DNA of 64,000 bases from Flavilitoribacter sp020436695. GTDB lineage: Bacteria; Bacteroidota; Bacteroidia; Chitinophagales; Saprospiraceae. Location: NCBI GenBank assembly GCA_041392665.1, contig JAWKLQ010000011.1, positions 62,001 to 126,000 of the forward strand, written 5' to 3'. This document shows, in pieces, positions 36,017-44,444 of this stretch; position 1 is the first letter of the stretch, and each line of letters opens with the position of its first letter. Below the pieces are notes generated by a model. It did not search any database. It was not told where the DNA came from and saw only the letters and a program-made list of their open reading frames with translations. Position numbers and translations under genes: made by a program.

Positions 36017-38611
36017 ATGGTCGATAAGCAAAGACCAAGGCCACCCAGATTCCCACTCCGGCTATTCCGGTGGTTCTGCCGGCCCGAATACCATCTGGAC
36101 ATAGAGGGCGATCTATTGGAATTATTCGATTCGAGAAGGAAGGATCGAGGCCTTCGTCATGCCCGCAGGATGATCTATTTCGATGTATTGTTATTGTTCC
36201 GCCCGAGCATTATCCGACAACCGAAATTTAGATTCTTATCAAATCACACTGACATGTTCAAACTCAATTTCCTGCTCAGCTGGAGACATCTGTTGAAAAA
36301 CCGTACTTTTTCCATCATCAATGTAGGCGGCCTCATGCTCGGCATGACGGTAGCCCTACTCATCGGACTGTGGGTCAAAGACGAGCTCAGCTTCGATACT
36401 TTCCACAAGAATTACGATCACCTCTATAAGGTGATCGCCAACCGCGATTTTCAGGACTTTGTCTTCACCGATCACAACATGACTTTTCCCTACGCCCGGG
36501 TGATCGATGAAAAAATACCGGAGTTGGAAGGGGTGGTTTGGACCTCGCACAACCAGCCCGCTTTGCTGGCAAAAGGAGACGAAGCGCTTAAGGTGCGCGG
36601 TTATTCGGTGGGAGGGCCTTATTTTCAACTCTTTTCCTGGACGTTTCTACAGGGAAATGCCGAACAGGCACTGTCCGATCCGGCGTCTATTGTACTGACC
36701 GAATCGATGGCCCGGGCCTTGTTCGGAGATCAGGATGCCATGCAGCAGAGCATCAGGGTCAATAATCAGCGGGAAGTCATGGTCAGTGGCGTGGTACAGG
36801 ATCCGCCGGCTAACAGTTCGCTGGACTTCGATTACATTCAGCCGTTCGATTATACCGACCCCGATACCCGGGATGTGGTGGATCACTGGGGTGTTTACAG
36901 TTGGGATGTATATGTACAGACAGCTCCGGGAGCTGATCTGGCGCAGTTGAACCGAAAACTCACCGATATCATGGTAGAGCAGACCGATTCTGAACAGAGC
37001 AGCTACTTTGTATACCCCATGGCCCGGTGGCATCTGTATGAGGAATTTAAGGATGGGATCAATACCGGAGGGACCATTCGGTACGTCAGGCTGTTTGGCG
37101 TCATTGCCATCATTATTCTCATTATTGCCTGCATCAATTTTATGAACCTTTCTACGGCTCGCTCCCAGAAGCGTTCCATGGAGGTGGCCGTGCGCAAAAC
37201 GTTGGGTTCCGGACGAGCCAGTTTGATCCAGCAATTTCTGACGGAAAGCACTATGGTGGCCTTGGTAGCCTTCGTCGGCGCTATGATAGCTGTGGCGGCA
37301 CTGTTGCCGTATTTTGACCGACTGGTAGACCGATCGCTGCATTTCAATTTCTGGAACCCAATCTGGTGGCTGATGGGCTTGGGGATCATTCTGTTTTCCG
37401 GATTGCTGGCAGGGAGTTATCCGGCCTTTTTGTTGTCATCATTCAAACCCATCAAGATATTGAAAGGAGAGACGGACCGTGGTGGACAGACGTTTGCACC
37501 GCGTCGCTTCCTGGTTGTTTTCCAGTTTGTGGCTACTATTGCACTGATCTCCGCTACTATTTTGGTCTTTCAGCAGATCCATTACATAAAGAACCGCGAT
37601 ATCGGCTACGATCCGGATAATCTGATCATGGTACCCACGACAGGGACGATCAATCAGAATTTCGTTTCTATCGAAGCAGGATTATTAGCATCCGGCCTGG
37701 TAGAGGCCGTCACCAGGACCAGTTCACCGATTACCGACATCTGGGCGAGGGCCAGTGCACCCAAGTGGCCGGGTAAGTCTCCCGATACGGATATCCTTTT
37801 CGGACACCTTTATGTAGGTAAGAATTTTGCAAATACTATGAATATTGACCTGATCGAGGGAAAAGATTTCGAAGGGCGTATTTCGGATACCGCAACGTTG
37901 CTGATCAACCGGGCAGCGGCTGAGGTGATGAATATGGAGCATCCGGTGGGACAGCAACTCGGCGGGGAAGGTCATGAGATGACGATTGTAGGTGTGATCA
38001 ATGATGTCGTCATGGAATCGCCTTTCTCCAAAGTCAGTCCACTGCTGATATTCTATACTGAAGGGTTTTTTACCTACGTCAACATTCGGCTGAAAACCGG
38101 CGTGCAACCACAGACAGCCCTGTCGGAGATCGAAGCGGTCTTTAAACAAAACAACCCTGCATATCCTTTTGAATACGAATTTGTAGATGAGGTCTTCGGC
38201 CGGAAACTCGCCAGTGAACGGCTGGTAAGCCAGGTCATCAATATCTTTGCCGGTTTGGCCGTTTTTATCTCCTGTCTGGGACTGATCGGTTTAGTCGCTT
38301 ATATCATAGAAAAACGAATGAAGGAGATCGCCATCCGTAAAGTATTGGGGGCATCCCAATCCAATCTCCTGTTGCTCATCGGCAAGGAATTTCTCATCCT
38401 GGTCGTCATCGCTTTGCTCATCGCAACGCCACTTACCTATTACGGTATCAACCACTGGCTGGACAATTACGAATACCAGGTAGGGATCAGTTTATGGGTA
38501 TTTCTTCTTGTGGGTGGCCTGCTGCTGTTGCTTACTTTACTGATCGTAGGTATCCAAACGGTTCGGGCGGCACTATCCGATCCGATTGCTGCGATCCGGC
38601 TGGAGCGGTAG
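36017..38611 (+). CDS. FtsX-type ABC permease with prefix domain
   Basis: An 864-residue permease. Prefix domain: RFPLRLFRWFCRPEYHLD, IEGDLLELFDSRRKDRG, FDVLLLFRPSIIRQ. The double-FtsX body starts MFKLNFLLSWRHLLKNRTF and has signatures RSMEVAVRKTLGS and RMKEIAIRKVLGA, ending DPIAAIRLER. The start lies 19 bases beyond the IS right end. By analogy to the other pairs, its original partner is the PadR at 33802, now about 1.9 kb upstream. Expression must therefore come by read-through of the IS, from an IS-borne promoter, or be lost. The coding frame is intact. Confidence 0.9.
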   Translation: MVDKQRPRPPRFPLRLFRWFCRPEYHLDIEGDLLELFDSRRKDRGLRHARRMIYFDVLLLFRPSIIRQPKFRFLSNHTDMFKLNFLLSWRHLLKNRTFSIINVGGLMLGMTVALLIGLWVKDELSFDTFHKNYDHLYKVIANRDFQDFVFTDHNMTFPYARVIDEKIPELEGVVWTSHNQPALLAKGDEALKVRGYSVGGPYFQLFSWTFLQGNAEQALSDPASIVLTESMARALFGDQDAMQQSIRVNNQREVMVSGVVQDPPANSSLDFDYIQPFDYTDPDTRDVVDHWGVYSWDVYVQTAPGADLAQLNRKLTDIMVEQTDSEQSSYFVYPMARWHLYEEFKDGINTGGTIRYVRLFGVIAIIILIIACINFMNLSTARSQKRSMEVAVRKTLGSGRASLIQQFLTESTMVALVAFVGAMIAVAALLPYFDRLVDRSLHFNFWNPIWWLMGLGIILFSGLLAGSYPAFLLSSFKPIKILKGETDRGGQTFAPRRFLVVFQFVATIALISATILVFQQIHYIKNRDIGYDPDNLIMVPTTGTINQNFVSIEAGLLASGLVEAVTRTSSPITDIWARASAPKWPGKSPDTDILFGHLYVGKNFANTMNIDLIEGKDFEGRISDTATLLINRAAAEVMNMEHPVGQQLGGEGHEMTIVGVINDVVMESPFSKVSPLLIFYTEGFFTYVNIRLKTGVQPQTALSEIEAVFKQNNPAYPFEYEFVDEVFGRKLASERLVSQVINIFAGLAVFISCLGLIGLVAYIIEKRMKEIAIRKVLGASQSNLLLLIGKEFLILVVIALLIATPLTYYGINHWLDNYEYQVGISLWVFLLVGGLLLLLTLLIVGIQTVRAALSDPIAAIRLER

Positions 38612-38629
38612 GGGAAATTACATGCGATC

Positions 38630-38795
38630 CTTGGGGTTGTGTAAAAAGTCATTTTCCGATGATGGACAAGAAATAATGTTCGGTTTTTGGGTTTGGGTGA
38701 TTCTCCCTAGGGGGAGTTAGAGGGGCTGCGCGAAGGAAAAACCGAACATTATTTCTGAGCAAAACGCTTAATGGGGCTTTTTACACAACCCCAAG
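38630..38795. repeat. Nested palindromic element of 166 bp between convergent genes
   Basis: The outer arms CTTGGGGTTGTGTAAAAAG (38630-38648) and their complement (38777-38795) are perfect over 19 bases. Inside are second perfect 19-base arms, GAAATAATGTTCGGTTTTT (38670-38688) and its complement (38737-38755). The core holds CTCCC/GGGAG. The two stems are separated by unmatched segments of about 21 bases each side. It could be a MITE-like or other mobile palindrome, or a bidirectional terminator for the permease and DUF3667 genes. Confidence 0.75.
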
Positions 38796-38805
38796 TCGCT
38801 CTTTT

Positions 38806-39546
38806 CTATCGGACAATCAGGAAAATAACAAATAAAACGAGTGCTGTCATCACGAGGGATAGCACATATGTAAGCAGGGAACGAAATACCACAGCTACCC
38901 GGCCTGGACGGGAAAAGAATTGCCAAAAAACAAAAAGGGCATAGGTTACGGAAATAATGAGTGTAACGGTAACGATAAGATCTTCATTTTTTAAAATGAA
39001 ACTAAGGATTGCTGCGAGCGAATAAAAAATAGCCTGCTGCCCGGTAATGTAAGCATTCAGCACGATATGCTCGAGATAATTGAAGCCGGAGCCCGAAAAA
39101 GCTATATAGGAAGCAAGCGCGTATAATGGCAGCAATAATAAGGTGGTGTAGGCATAGTTCTTGGCTAACCATTCGAGCGTAGCCAACTGATTAGTCTTTG
39201 CTTCAGTAAGGCTCAATCCATTGGTGTAGCCCTTTATAAAGTCGTTGACGATCGTTCCACTCTCCGTAAATTGAGACAGGATAAAGTAAATGGTAGACCA
39301 GGTAAGTGCGTAGGCAATCGGTTTGAAATGACTCTTCCGTCTGCCTTCCAGGTAGGCCCTGATACTGTACCCCGGCCGGACAAAAAGCTCTTTCAGGGTA
39401 AAGAAAAATCCGCGGTTAATCTGGAAAACCCCTTCTGACAACTCCCTTAGGAAATTAGGGAGATTGATCTTATCTACTTTGGTGCTTTGGCCGCAATGAG
39501 CGCAGAAATTTCCGCCTGCAGTTTGGTTGCAGTTCTTACAATTCAT
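38806..39546 (-). CDS. DUF3667 membrane protein with N-terminal zinc ribbon
   Basis: A 246-residue protein. The N-terminus has a four-Cys zinc ribbon (CKNCNQ and CAHCGQ, residues 3-19), followed by LRELSEGVFQINRGFFFTLKEL and the RPGYSIRAYLEGRRKSHFKP core that marks DUF3667 proteins of Bacteroidota. Four or five membrane helices fill the rest. The ATG at 39546 puts the zinc ribbon at the N-terminus; a TTG three codons earlier is less likely. Function is unknown for the family; the zinc ribbon suggests a cytoplasmic interaction site on a membrane protein. Its stop lies next to the 166-bp palindrome. Confidence 0.85.
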   Translation of the reverse strand: MNCKNCNQTAGGNFCAHCGQSTKVDKINLPNFLRELSEGVFQINRGFFFTLKELFVRPGYSIRAYLEGRRKSHFKPIAYALTWSTIYFILSQFTESGTIVNDFIKGYTNGLSLTEAKTNQLATLEWLAKNYAYTTLLLLPLYALASYIAFSGSGFNYLEHIVLNAYITGQQAIFYSLAAILSFILKNEDLIVTVTLIISVTYALFVFWQFFSRPGRVAVVFRSLLTYVLSLVMTALVLFVIFLIVR

Positions 39547-39764
39547 TCCAGGCAATTGTGTTCAGGACAAAACTTGAGATCATCATTACCTCAAGGTTGC
39601 AAAAAAACAGGAAAAGATCAAAATTGCCTGCCACATTCCCTGGACATGCTCTCAAAGTTCTTATGCTTTAAAAGCTGTTACCCACGGCTAACCATTTCTA
39701 TGCATCTTACCTTCCGTATCATTTCTTATATTGCATTCATTCCAAAGAAGAATCAGCAGGCCGG

Positions 39765-41798
39765 ATGCATAAACCTACAAACTACACTTTCCACTATTTA
39801 TTTGCCCTGATCATTATGCTGGGGCTGGCTGCCTGTATTCCCAAAAAAAAGTACGATGCTTTCGTACAGCAGCATTCGGCTTCTCGAATTTTTAATTATC
39901 AGTACCCGAATCGACTGCCGGGGGCATTTGATGTTAAGATAGCGTTGGTGGATCTTGAGGATAAGGACGCAGGAGCCTATCTGCCCGTAGAAGAGGGGGC
40001 AAATTTGGTAATCAACGGCCTCGAAGCGCCCGCCATTCGCCTTCAGCTGTCTCGTCCCATATTCTTAAAAAAAAGCCATCAACAGCGGCTGCAATTGATC
40101 CTCAAACCGGAGGATATTTCAGCGTCACCGGGACTGATGATCGGGCAAACAGAGACGCTGACCCTGGATCAGGCAGAGCGAGATATCTTTCTGCCAATAG
40201 ATGCAAAGGACGTTCAGGACGAATTTGTCAAGGTAAAGTTTCGCCTGATCGGCGAGTCTGGTGCGGAAGTCCCGGCCGAAGGTCTGGAGTACGAGCTGCA
40301 TTTCAGTGTAGATAAACCGATATGCCCGGAAAAGATCAATTTCACGGTCATTTTAATGGATGGCAACAACGGGCAACCAATGATCGGCGCCGTTGTGCAG
40401 GACCCCAACCTGGGGGGATTTGTAACGGATGGCAATGGATCTTTTCAGGTAGAGATCTGCAGTGACCAATTGCCTTTCAACTCGGAATTCACCCTCGATC
40501 GCGTTGGTTTTAGTTCGGATCATTTTCAGATCCAGTTTGAAGAAAGTAGGTCGGAGATAAATTTGGCATTGGCCTCCGATAATATGCAGATCGGTATAAG
40601 CGATGAGGACGAAGACCGTATCGATGATGAGATAGATAATTGTCTTGGGGTTGCCAATACCGATCAACTGGATACCGATCAGGATGGAATAGGCGATGCC
40701 TGCGATAACTGCCCGGAAAAATACAATCCGGATCAGGCCGATTCCGACGGTAATGGGGTTGGCGATCTTTGTCAAAGTACCAAAGGAGCAGGTGATGGTG
40801 ATCAGAATAATGCGCGCGACCCGGATACCAGTCAAGTCGTAGAACTTCCAGCTCTATCGGATAAAGATTTCTGGTCGGCTATTGAGGACAGTAAGTTGCC
40901 AGGTGATTTCGAAGATTATCTGAAAACCTATCCGGAAGGACAGTTCGTTGATCAGGCCGAACAAAAACTGCAGGATGCCTACAGCAATGTTACAAAAGGA
41001 CTGCTGAGTTACGTGGTGCCCGATACGATGACCTTGAACATAGCCGAGGAAGTAGCACTATCGATCTCCGGAGACACCAGCCTGGCCTCCCAGAAAAAGG
41101 TCATCGACAAATTCAGGCAGATCACAGATCGTCCGGATCTGGAGACCCCCAAGGTGCGGAAAGAGATCATCAGGATCACCAACATCATGGCGGCCGAATT
41201 GAGCGATCCCAGTCCAGGAGGTGTCAACTTTTTCATTGATCCATCAGGGGCTCAGGAGCAGATCGTTGATCTTAAGAACGGTGATCTAACTACCTGGGTG
41301 TGGACGGTTACGCCGCTCAAGGAAGGCAATCACCCGCTTAATGTCACGGTATCGCTTATTTTTGATAAAAACGGAGAGAAAGTTCCCAAGATCGAAAAAC
41401 AGGTTTTTCGGGTAGATGTGGTAGTCACGCGCACTTTCCTGCAGAAAAGCTGGTGGTGGCTGGCGCTGTTAGCCGTATTGGTGACCGGTTTGCTGCTTTG
41501 GCTGCTGTTACGGAAAAAGAAACAAATCAAAGAAGAGCTACAACTCAGCTTGCCCTACAACGAGATTACCGATCATATTGGGAAAGGAGAGTTGGAAGAT
41601 GCCCTGCATCTTATGGAGGCTTCGCTGGCTGGAAAAAGCGATCAGTATCACCGGCAGATCGTATTGCTGAAAGCGCGGCTGGCCACGCTGGAGGAAAAAT
41701 CGAATCTGGGCATCGCCGATGAGAAAGACATCACCGTAGAGCGCAATCAGTTGATCAACTCGGTGTTGAATATACTGGAGAAATTGAAAGGGAATTGA
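39765..41798 (+). CDS. Lipoprotein/transmembrane protein with TSP3 repeats and a cytoplasmic EAD11-like domain
   Basis: A 677-residue protein with an unusual plan. A lipobox-like signal (MLGLAACIPKKK, Cys near residue 24) is followed by a long exported region. It includes a carboxypeptidase-regulatory-like fold (GAVVQDPNLGGFVTDGNG) and two calcium-type thrombospondin-3 repeats (DTDQDGIGDACDNCPEKYNP, residues about 280-335). Next come a linker seen beside bacterial caspase-like proteins (FWSAIEDSKLPGDFEDYLKT, YPEGQF) and a beta domain (YVVPDTMTLNIAEEVALS ... WTVTPLKEG). One helix (563-583) crosses the membrane. The last 90 residues, with LLKARLATLEEKSNLGI and ITVERNQLINSVLNIL, strongly resemble effector-associated domain 11 (EAD11). 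It looks like a sensor or adaptor that could recruit a cytoplasmic effector (inference). Confidence 0.75.
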   Translation: MHKPTNYTFHYLFALIIMLGLAACIPKKKYDAFVQQHSASRIFNYQYPNRLPGAFDVKIALVDLEDKDAGAYLPVEEGANLVINGLEAPAIRLQLSRPIFLKKSHQQRLQLILKPEDISASPGLMIGQTETLTLDQAERDIFLPIDAKDVQDEFVKVKFRLIGESGAEVPAEGLEYELHFSVDKPICPEKINFTVILMDGNNGQPMIGAVVQDPNLGGFVTDGNGSFQVEICSDQLPFNSEFTLDRVGFSSDHFQIQFEESRSEINLALASDNMQIGISDEDEDRIDDEIDNCLGVANTDQLDTDQDGIGDACDNCPEKYNPDQADSDGNGVGDLCQSTKGAGDGDQNNARDPDTSQVVELPALSDKDFWSAIEDSKLPGDFEDYLKTYPEGQFVDQAEQKLQDAYSNVTKGLLSYVVPDTMTLNIAEEVALSISGDTSLASQKKVIDKFRQITDRPDLETPKVRKEIIRITNIMAAELSDPSPGGVNFFIDPSGAQEQIVDLKNGDLTTWVWTVTPLKEGNHPLNVTVSLIFDKNGEKVPKIEKQVFRVDVVVTRTFLQKSWWWLALLAVLVTGLLLWLLLRKKKQIKEELQLSLPYNEITDHIGKGELEDALHLMEASLAGKSDQYHRQIVLLKARLATLEEKSNLGIADEKDITVERNQLINSVLNILEKLKGN

Positions 41799-41896
41799 TA
41801 TTTGGTGCAGGGGATTGGGTTCGGGGTACTCGGCTCGACTTATGACTCCATGACTAACGACTTACAGGCTGCTCTACACATAGATCATCTTCCGCG

Positions 41897-42025
41897 TCAT
41901 CCCCCGTCGATCACAATATCCTGTTCGGTAATGAACCCGCTTTTTCCAATAGCAGATATTCCACCATTGCGGAGATACCTTCCGGTACGTTTCCTTTCCC
42001 GGTCTTTTTTTCGCCGTAGTGAAAT
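41897..42025 (-). pseudogene. Short-chain dehydrogenase (SDR) C-terminal remnant, frameshifted
   Basis: On the minus strand one frame reads VPEGISAMVEYLLLEKA; after a one-base shift near 41940 it continues FITEQDIVIDGG and a stop at 41897. EGI..MV.YLL..KA.FIT.QDIVIDGG is the typical C-terminal end of SDR-fold oxidoreductases. Upstream, near 42026-42060, another frame reads KRVYMDTSDF, which may be more of the same gene. No N-terminal Rossmann part remains. It is a decayed fragment in the 316-base gap between the EAD11-like gene and the next membrane protein. Confidence 0.6.
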
Positions 42026-42114
42026 CACTCGTATCCATATAGACACGCTTCCTTCCGTTTTTACCCCGCTTCGGTCATTAAAACTTTACTCGCATAGCCC
42101 CGTCGGATAACTTT

Positions 42115-42459
42115 ATGGAAAAAAGGATGTCGATCATGAGATCAAGCCGGCTTTTCTTCCTTGGGCTTTCCATTGACGCATTATTACTGGTCATCACCGT
42201 ATCCAGTCTTCTGATGATGCGCGCCGGTTTTAGCGATTTATCCGAGCCCCAGGCTGATGGCCTTAGCAACCTGGGACAGCTCGCTATCTGGCTTATTCCC
42301 ACGCTGTTAATCTTGCTGATGGCACTGGGCTGGTGGATGCGAAGCACAGGTAAACCGCTCGTCGCCAATATCCTGCTTTGGATACCGGCACTACCGATGG
42401 CTGTAGGCATATTGCTCTGGGGCGGTCTGGCTTTATTATTCTTCGTTTTTGGCGGATAA
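42115..42459 (+). CDS. Small three-helix membrane protein, function unknown
   Basis: A 114-residue protein with three hydrophobic helices (LFFLGLSIDALLLVITVSSLL, LAIWLIPTLLILLMALGWW, WIPALPMAVGILLWGGLALL) and short loops. I do not recognise a family. The ATG at 42115 is the first; 42127 is a close alternative. It is the first gene of a series of small, mostly membrane-bound proteins on the same strand that runs to 47588. The good helix pattern and loop charge distribution support a real gene. Confidence 0.6.
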   Translation: MEKRMSIMRSSRLFFLGLSIDALLLVITVSSLLMMRAGFSDLSEPQADGLSNLGQLAIWLIPTLLILLMALGWWMRSTGKPLVANILLWIPALPMAVGILLWGGLALLFFVFGG

Positions 42460-42596
42460 GAATCGACCGCTCAAATCATTAGTTTAAATTGGAAGTGCTA
42501 AAGATCCCCCGGAAACCAGCCCATTCTGACAAGATCAGTGTTTCGGCAAAGTGGTATGGAATTCGAAATGATCCTGTTTGAACCAAAAGAAAGTTA

Positions 42597-43049
42597 ATGG
42601 ACCTCAAGGAAAAGATCAGCTTGATCGTATGTATGATACTCTGTATTTGCGGAACCATTTTTGCGATCATTGCCATTAGGGAATATCGCAGCTCAGGAGT
42701 CATCGTCCGGACGGGAATACAGACGAAGGGGGTAGTAGTGGAAATGGAACGACGCCCCAGGAAGGTGGGGGAAAATACTACGCCGAACAGCTTTGCACCG
42801 GTAGTGCTGTTTCTGAATGAGACAGGGACGCAACACAAATACTATTCCCAGCTTTATACGGCTATTCCGACCTATGAAATAGGCCAGAAAGTAGATATCT
42901 GGTATTTACCGGATGAACCCCAAAAAGCTACGCTGAACGGCGGCGATGCGTGGGTGTTGCCGCTGGTATTTGGCCTGTTCGGCGGGATAATGTGCCTGAT
43001 CGGTTATCCCTGGCTGTTCAGCATTATCCGACAAAAAATGTTTTCCTGA
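42597..43049 (+). CDS. DUF3592 membrane protein
   Basis: A 150-residue protein with an N-terminal helix (ISLIVCMILCICGTIFAIIAI), a beta-rich exported domain containing IQTKGVVVEMERR and IGQKVDIWYLPDEPQKA, and a C-terminal helix (LPLVFGLFGGIMCLIGYPWLF). The GxVV and (V)xVxYxPxxPxxA patterns are those of DUF3592. The function of this family is not known. It overlaps the next gene by one base (TGATG), so the two are translationally coupled. Confidence 0.78.
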   Translation: MDLKEKISLIVCMILCICGTIFAIIAIREYRSSGVIVRTGIQTKGVVVEMERRPRKVGENTTPNSFAPVVLFLNETGTQHKYYSQLYTAIPTYEIGQKVDIWYLPDEPQKATLNGGDAWVLPLVFGLFGGIMCLIGYPWLFSIIRQKMFS

Positions 43050-44434
43050 TGATCACTTTCTCCGGACATTCGATCGTACAGCAGCGGGATGGCTGGGAAA
43101 AGACCTGGACCCCCGCAGAATTGTTGGAAAGCCCTGAACCGTTGAAGGGAGAACCATTGGTATTGCGCACCACGAGCATGCAACGGGCGCTGCCGCTGGC
43201 AGAAGAAGTGTTCGATCAGCTTTCCGAACGGGCCTTGTTGTGTTATCATTTTTGGAAGCAACTGGTTCCGAATCGTATCGAAGAGCAGGTCTATGAATAT
43301 ACCGTCAAGACCAGAAACAACTACCGCTGGAAATTAACCGTCAACGCAGAGGGCTTATTTTACCAGGATCTCGATGCCATGTACGGTCAGCTGAAGGGAC
43401 AGGTATATGAGCAACTTTTCAGCGATTTCTGGTTTTACGGCCCCATGATGCCGGTACCCGAACTGGCTACCCGAAAGTGGATCGTAGCCCGGATACGGAA
43501 TGCTTTTATGCAGGTTGGACCGGTGGCTTACCGGCATTTTAAGCTGTTTGAATACCCAGCCCTGGCGCAGGATGAGTTTTGGGAAGAAAGTGATTCATCC
43601 GTACAGTTTTTTGTCAATTTGCGGCAATTTGGCATTGAATACGGTAAAACGACCTGGTATGATGGTCTGGTATACCTGAACTTCCTGTCGTTCGAACACT
43701 TCCTGGTAGCCCCTGAGGCTCAGAAGCTGCACCTCGCGGAGGAGACGAGAACGGCAATCTTAAAACATCTTTCCCGCCAAGAAACAAAGATGCCGGATGA
43801 TCGTGACGACGAGTCGCACACTGCCGAGATGAAGCGCATGTTCATGGAAAACGGCGGCATGCATCATTACATCTACCGCGAATACGGGAAAGGGTACCAG
43901 CCTGCCCCACTCGAAGAACAGCAATGGCGCCGGGAACTGGTGGACAAATACATGGAACAACTCCGGCACGAAGACCGGGAATCCGTTATTTCCTACCTGA
44001 CCTCGGTACTTCAATACAATGGCGTACAGGATGTCGAAGAGCTGTTATTCTGTAATGCTAAGGAGGCTACGCCCAAAGCCCGGCAGGCTTTTAGCAAGGT
44101 ACTTGATGAACAATTCAAAAGCGATAAAGCGGTAGAGATATTGGTATCTCTCCTGGAATTTGCTGAGCAGGACAATTATTGGCTGGATTATGTTTTCAAT
44201 ACCCTTTTCCGAATGCGACATCAGCCGGTGGCCCGCGCTTATATCCGGGAATGCCTGGAAGGAGACGATGAAGTTTATTTTAATAAAGCCGTCGAGGTGT
44301 TGCAAATGTGGGCTTATTTCGGCGATAAAGCACTCGCTGCCTTACTTCCCGGATTAAATTGGAGCGATGCATCAGCGGACGATCCGTCTTTTCGGGAAAC
44401 GCTGGCCAAAGTGGTTCGCCTCATCAACATTTAA
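43049..44434 (+). CDS. Uncharacterised 461-residue soluble protein, HEAT-like C-terminus
   Basis: About 461 residues from the ATG that overlaps the DUF3592 stop; an open frame extends further upstream but inside the DUF3592 gene. There is no signal peptide or membrane helix, so it should be cytoplasmic. The first 220 residues are aromatic-rich alpha/beta (GLFYQDLDAMYGQLKGQV, FWFYGPMMPVPEL). Residues from about 290 form helical pairs resembling HEAT repeats (LEFAEQDNYWLDYVFNTLF, NKAVEVLQMWAYFGDKALAA). I do not recognise the family. Coupling with a DUF3592 membrane protein suggests they act together. Confidence 0.7.
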   Translation: MITFSGHSIVQQRDGWEKTWTPAELLESPEPLKGEPLVLRTTSMQRALPLAEEVFDQLSERALLCYHFWKQLVPNRIEEQVYEYTVKTRNNYRWKLTVNAEGLFYQDLDAMYGQLKGQVYEQLFSDFWFYGPMMPVPELATRKWIVARIRNAFMQVGPVAYRHFKLFEYPALAQDEFWEESDSSVQFFVNLRQFGIEYGKTTWYDGLVYLNFLSFEHFLVAPEAQKLHLAEETRTAILKHLSRQETKMPDDRDDESHTAEMKRMFMENGGMHHYIYREYGKGYQPAPLEEQQWRRELVDKYMEQLRHEDRESVISYLTSVLQYNGVQDVEELLFCNAKEATPKARQAFSKVLDEQFKSDKAVEILVSLLEFAEQDNYWLDYVFNTLFRMRHQPVARAYIRECLEGDDEVYFNKAVEVLQMWAYFGDKALAALLPGLNWSDASADDPSFRETLAKVVRLINI

Positions 44435-44444
44435 AAATTCATCG

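Noticed and set aside
38630..38795. Interpretation as a simple rho-independent terminator
   Set aside because: The stems are long, nested and AT-containing with no T-run directly after the outer stem, so a plain terminator is not a good fit; it is listed as a repeat element.
39487..39810. Plus-strand frame of 107 codons across the DUF3667 start and the EAD11-like gene start
   Set aside because: Antisense to the DUF3667 zinc ribbon and no domain pattern; the region is better read as two divergent promoters.
41802..42110. Plus-strand frame of 102 codons after the EAD11-like gene
   Set aside because: It lies antisense to the SDR remnant and has no family-like composition; the remnant explains the sequence better.
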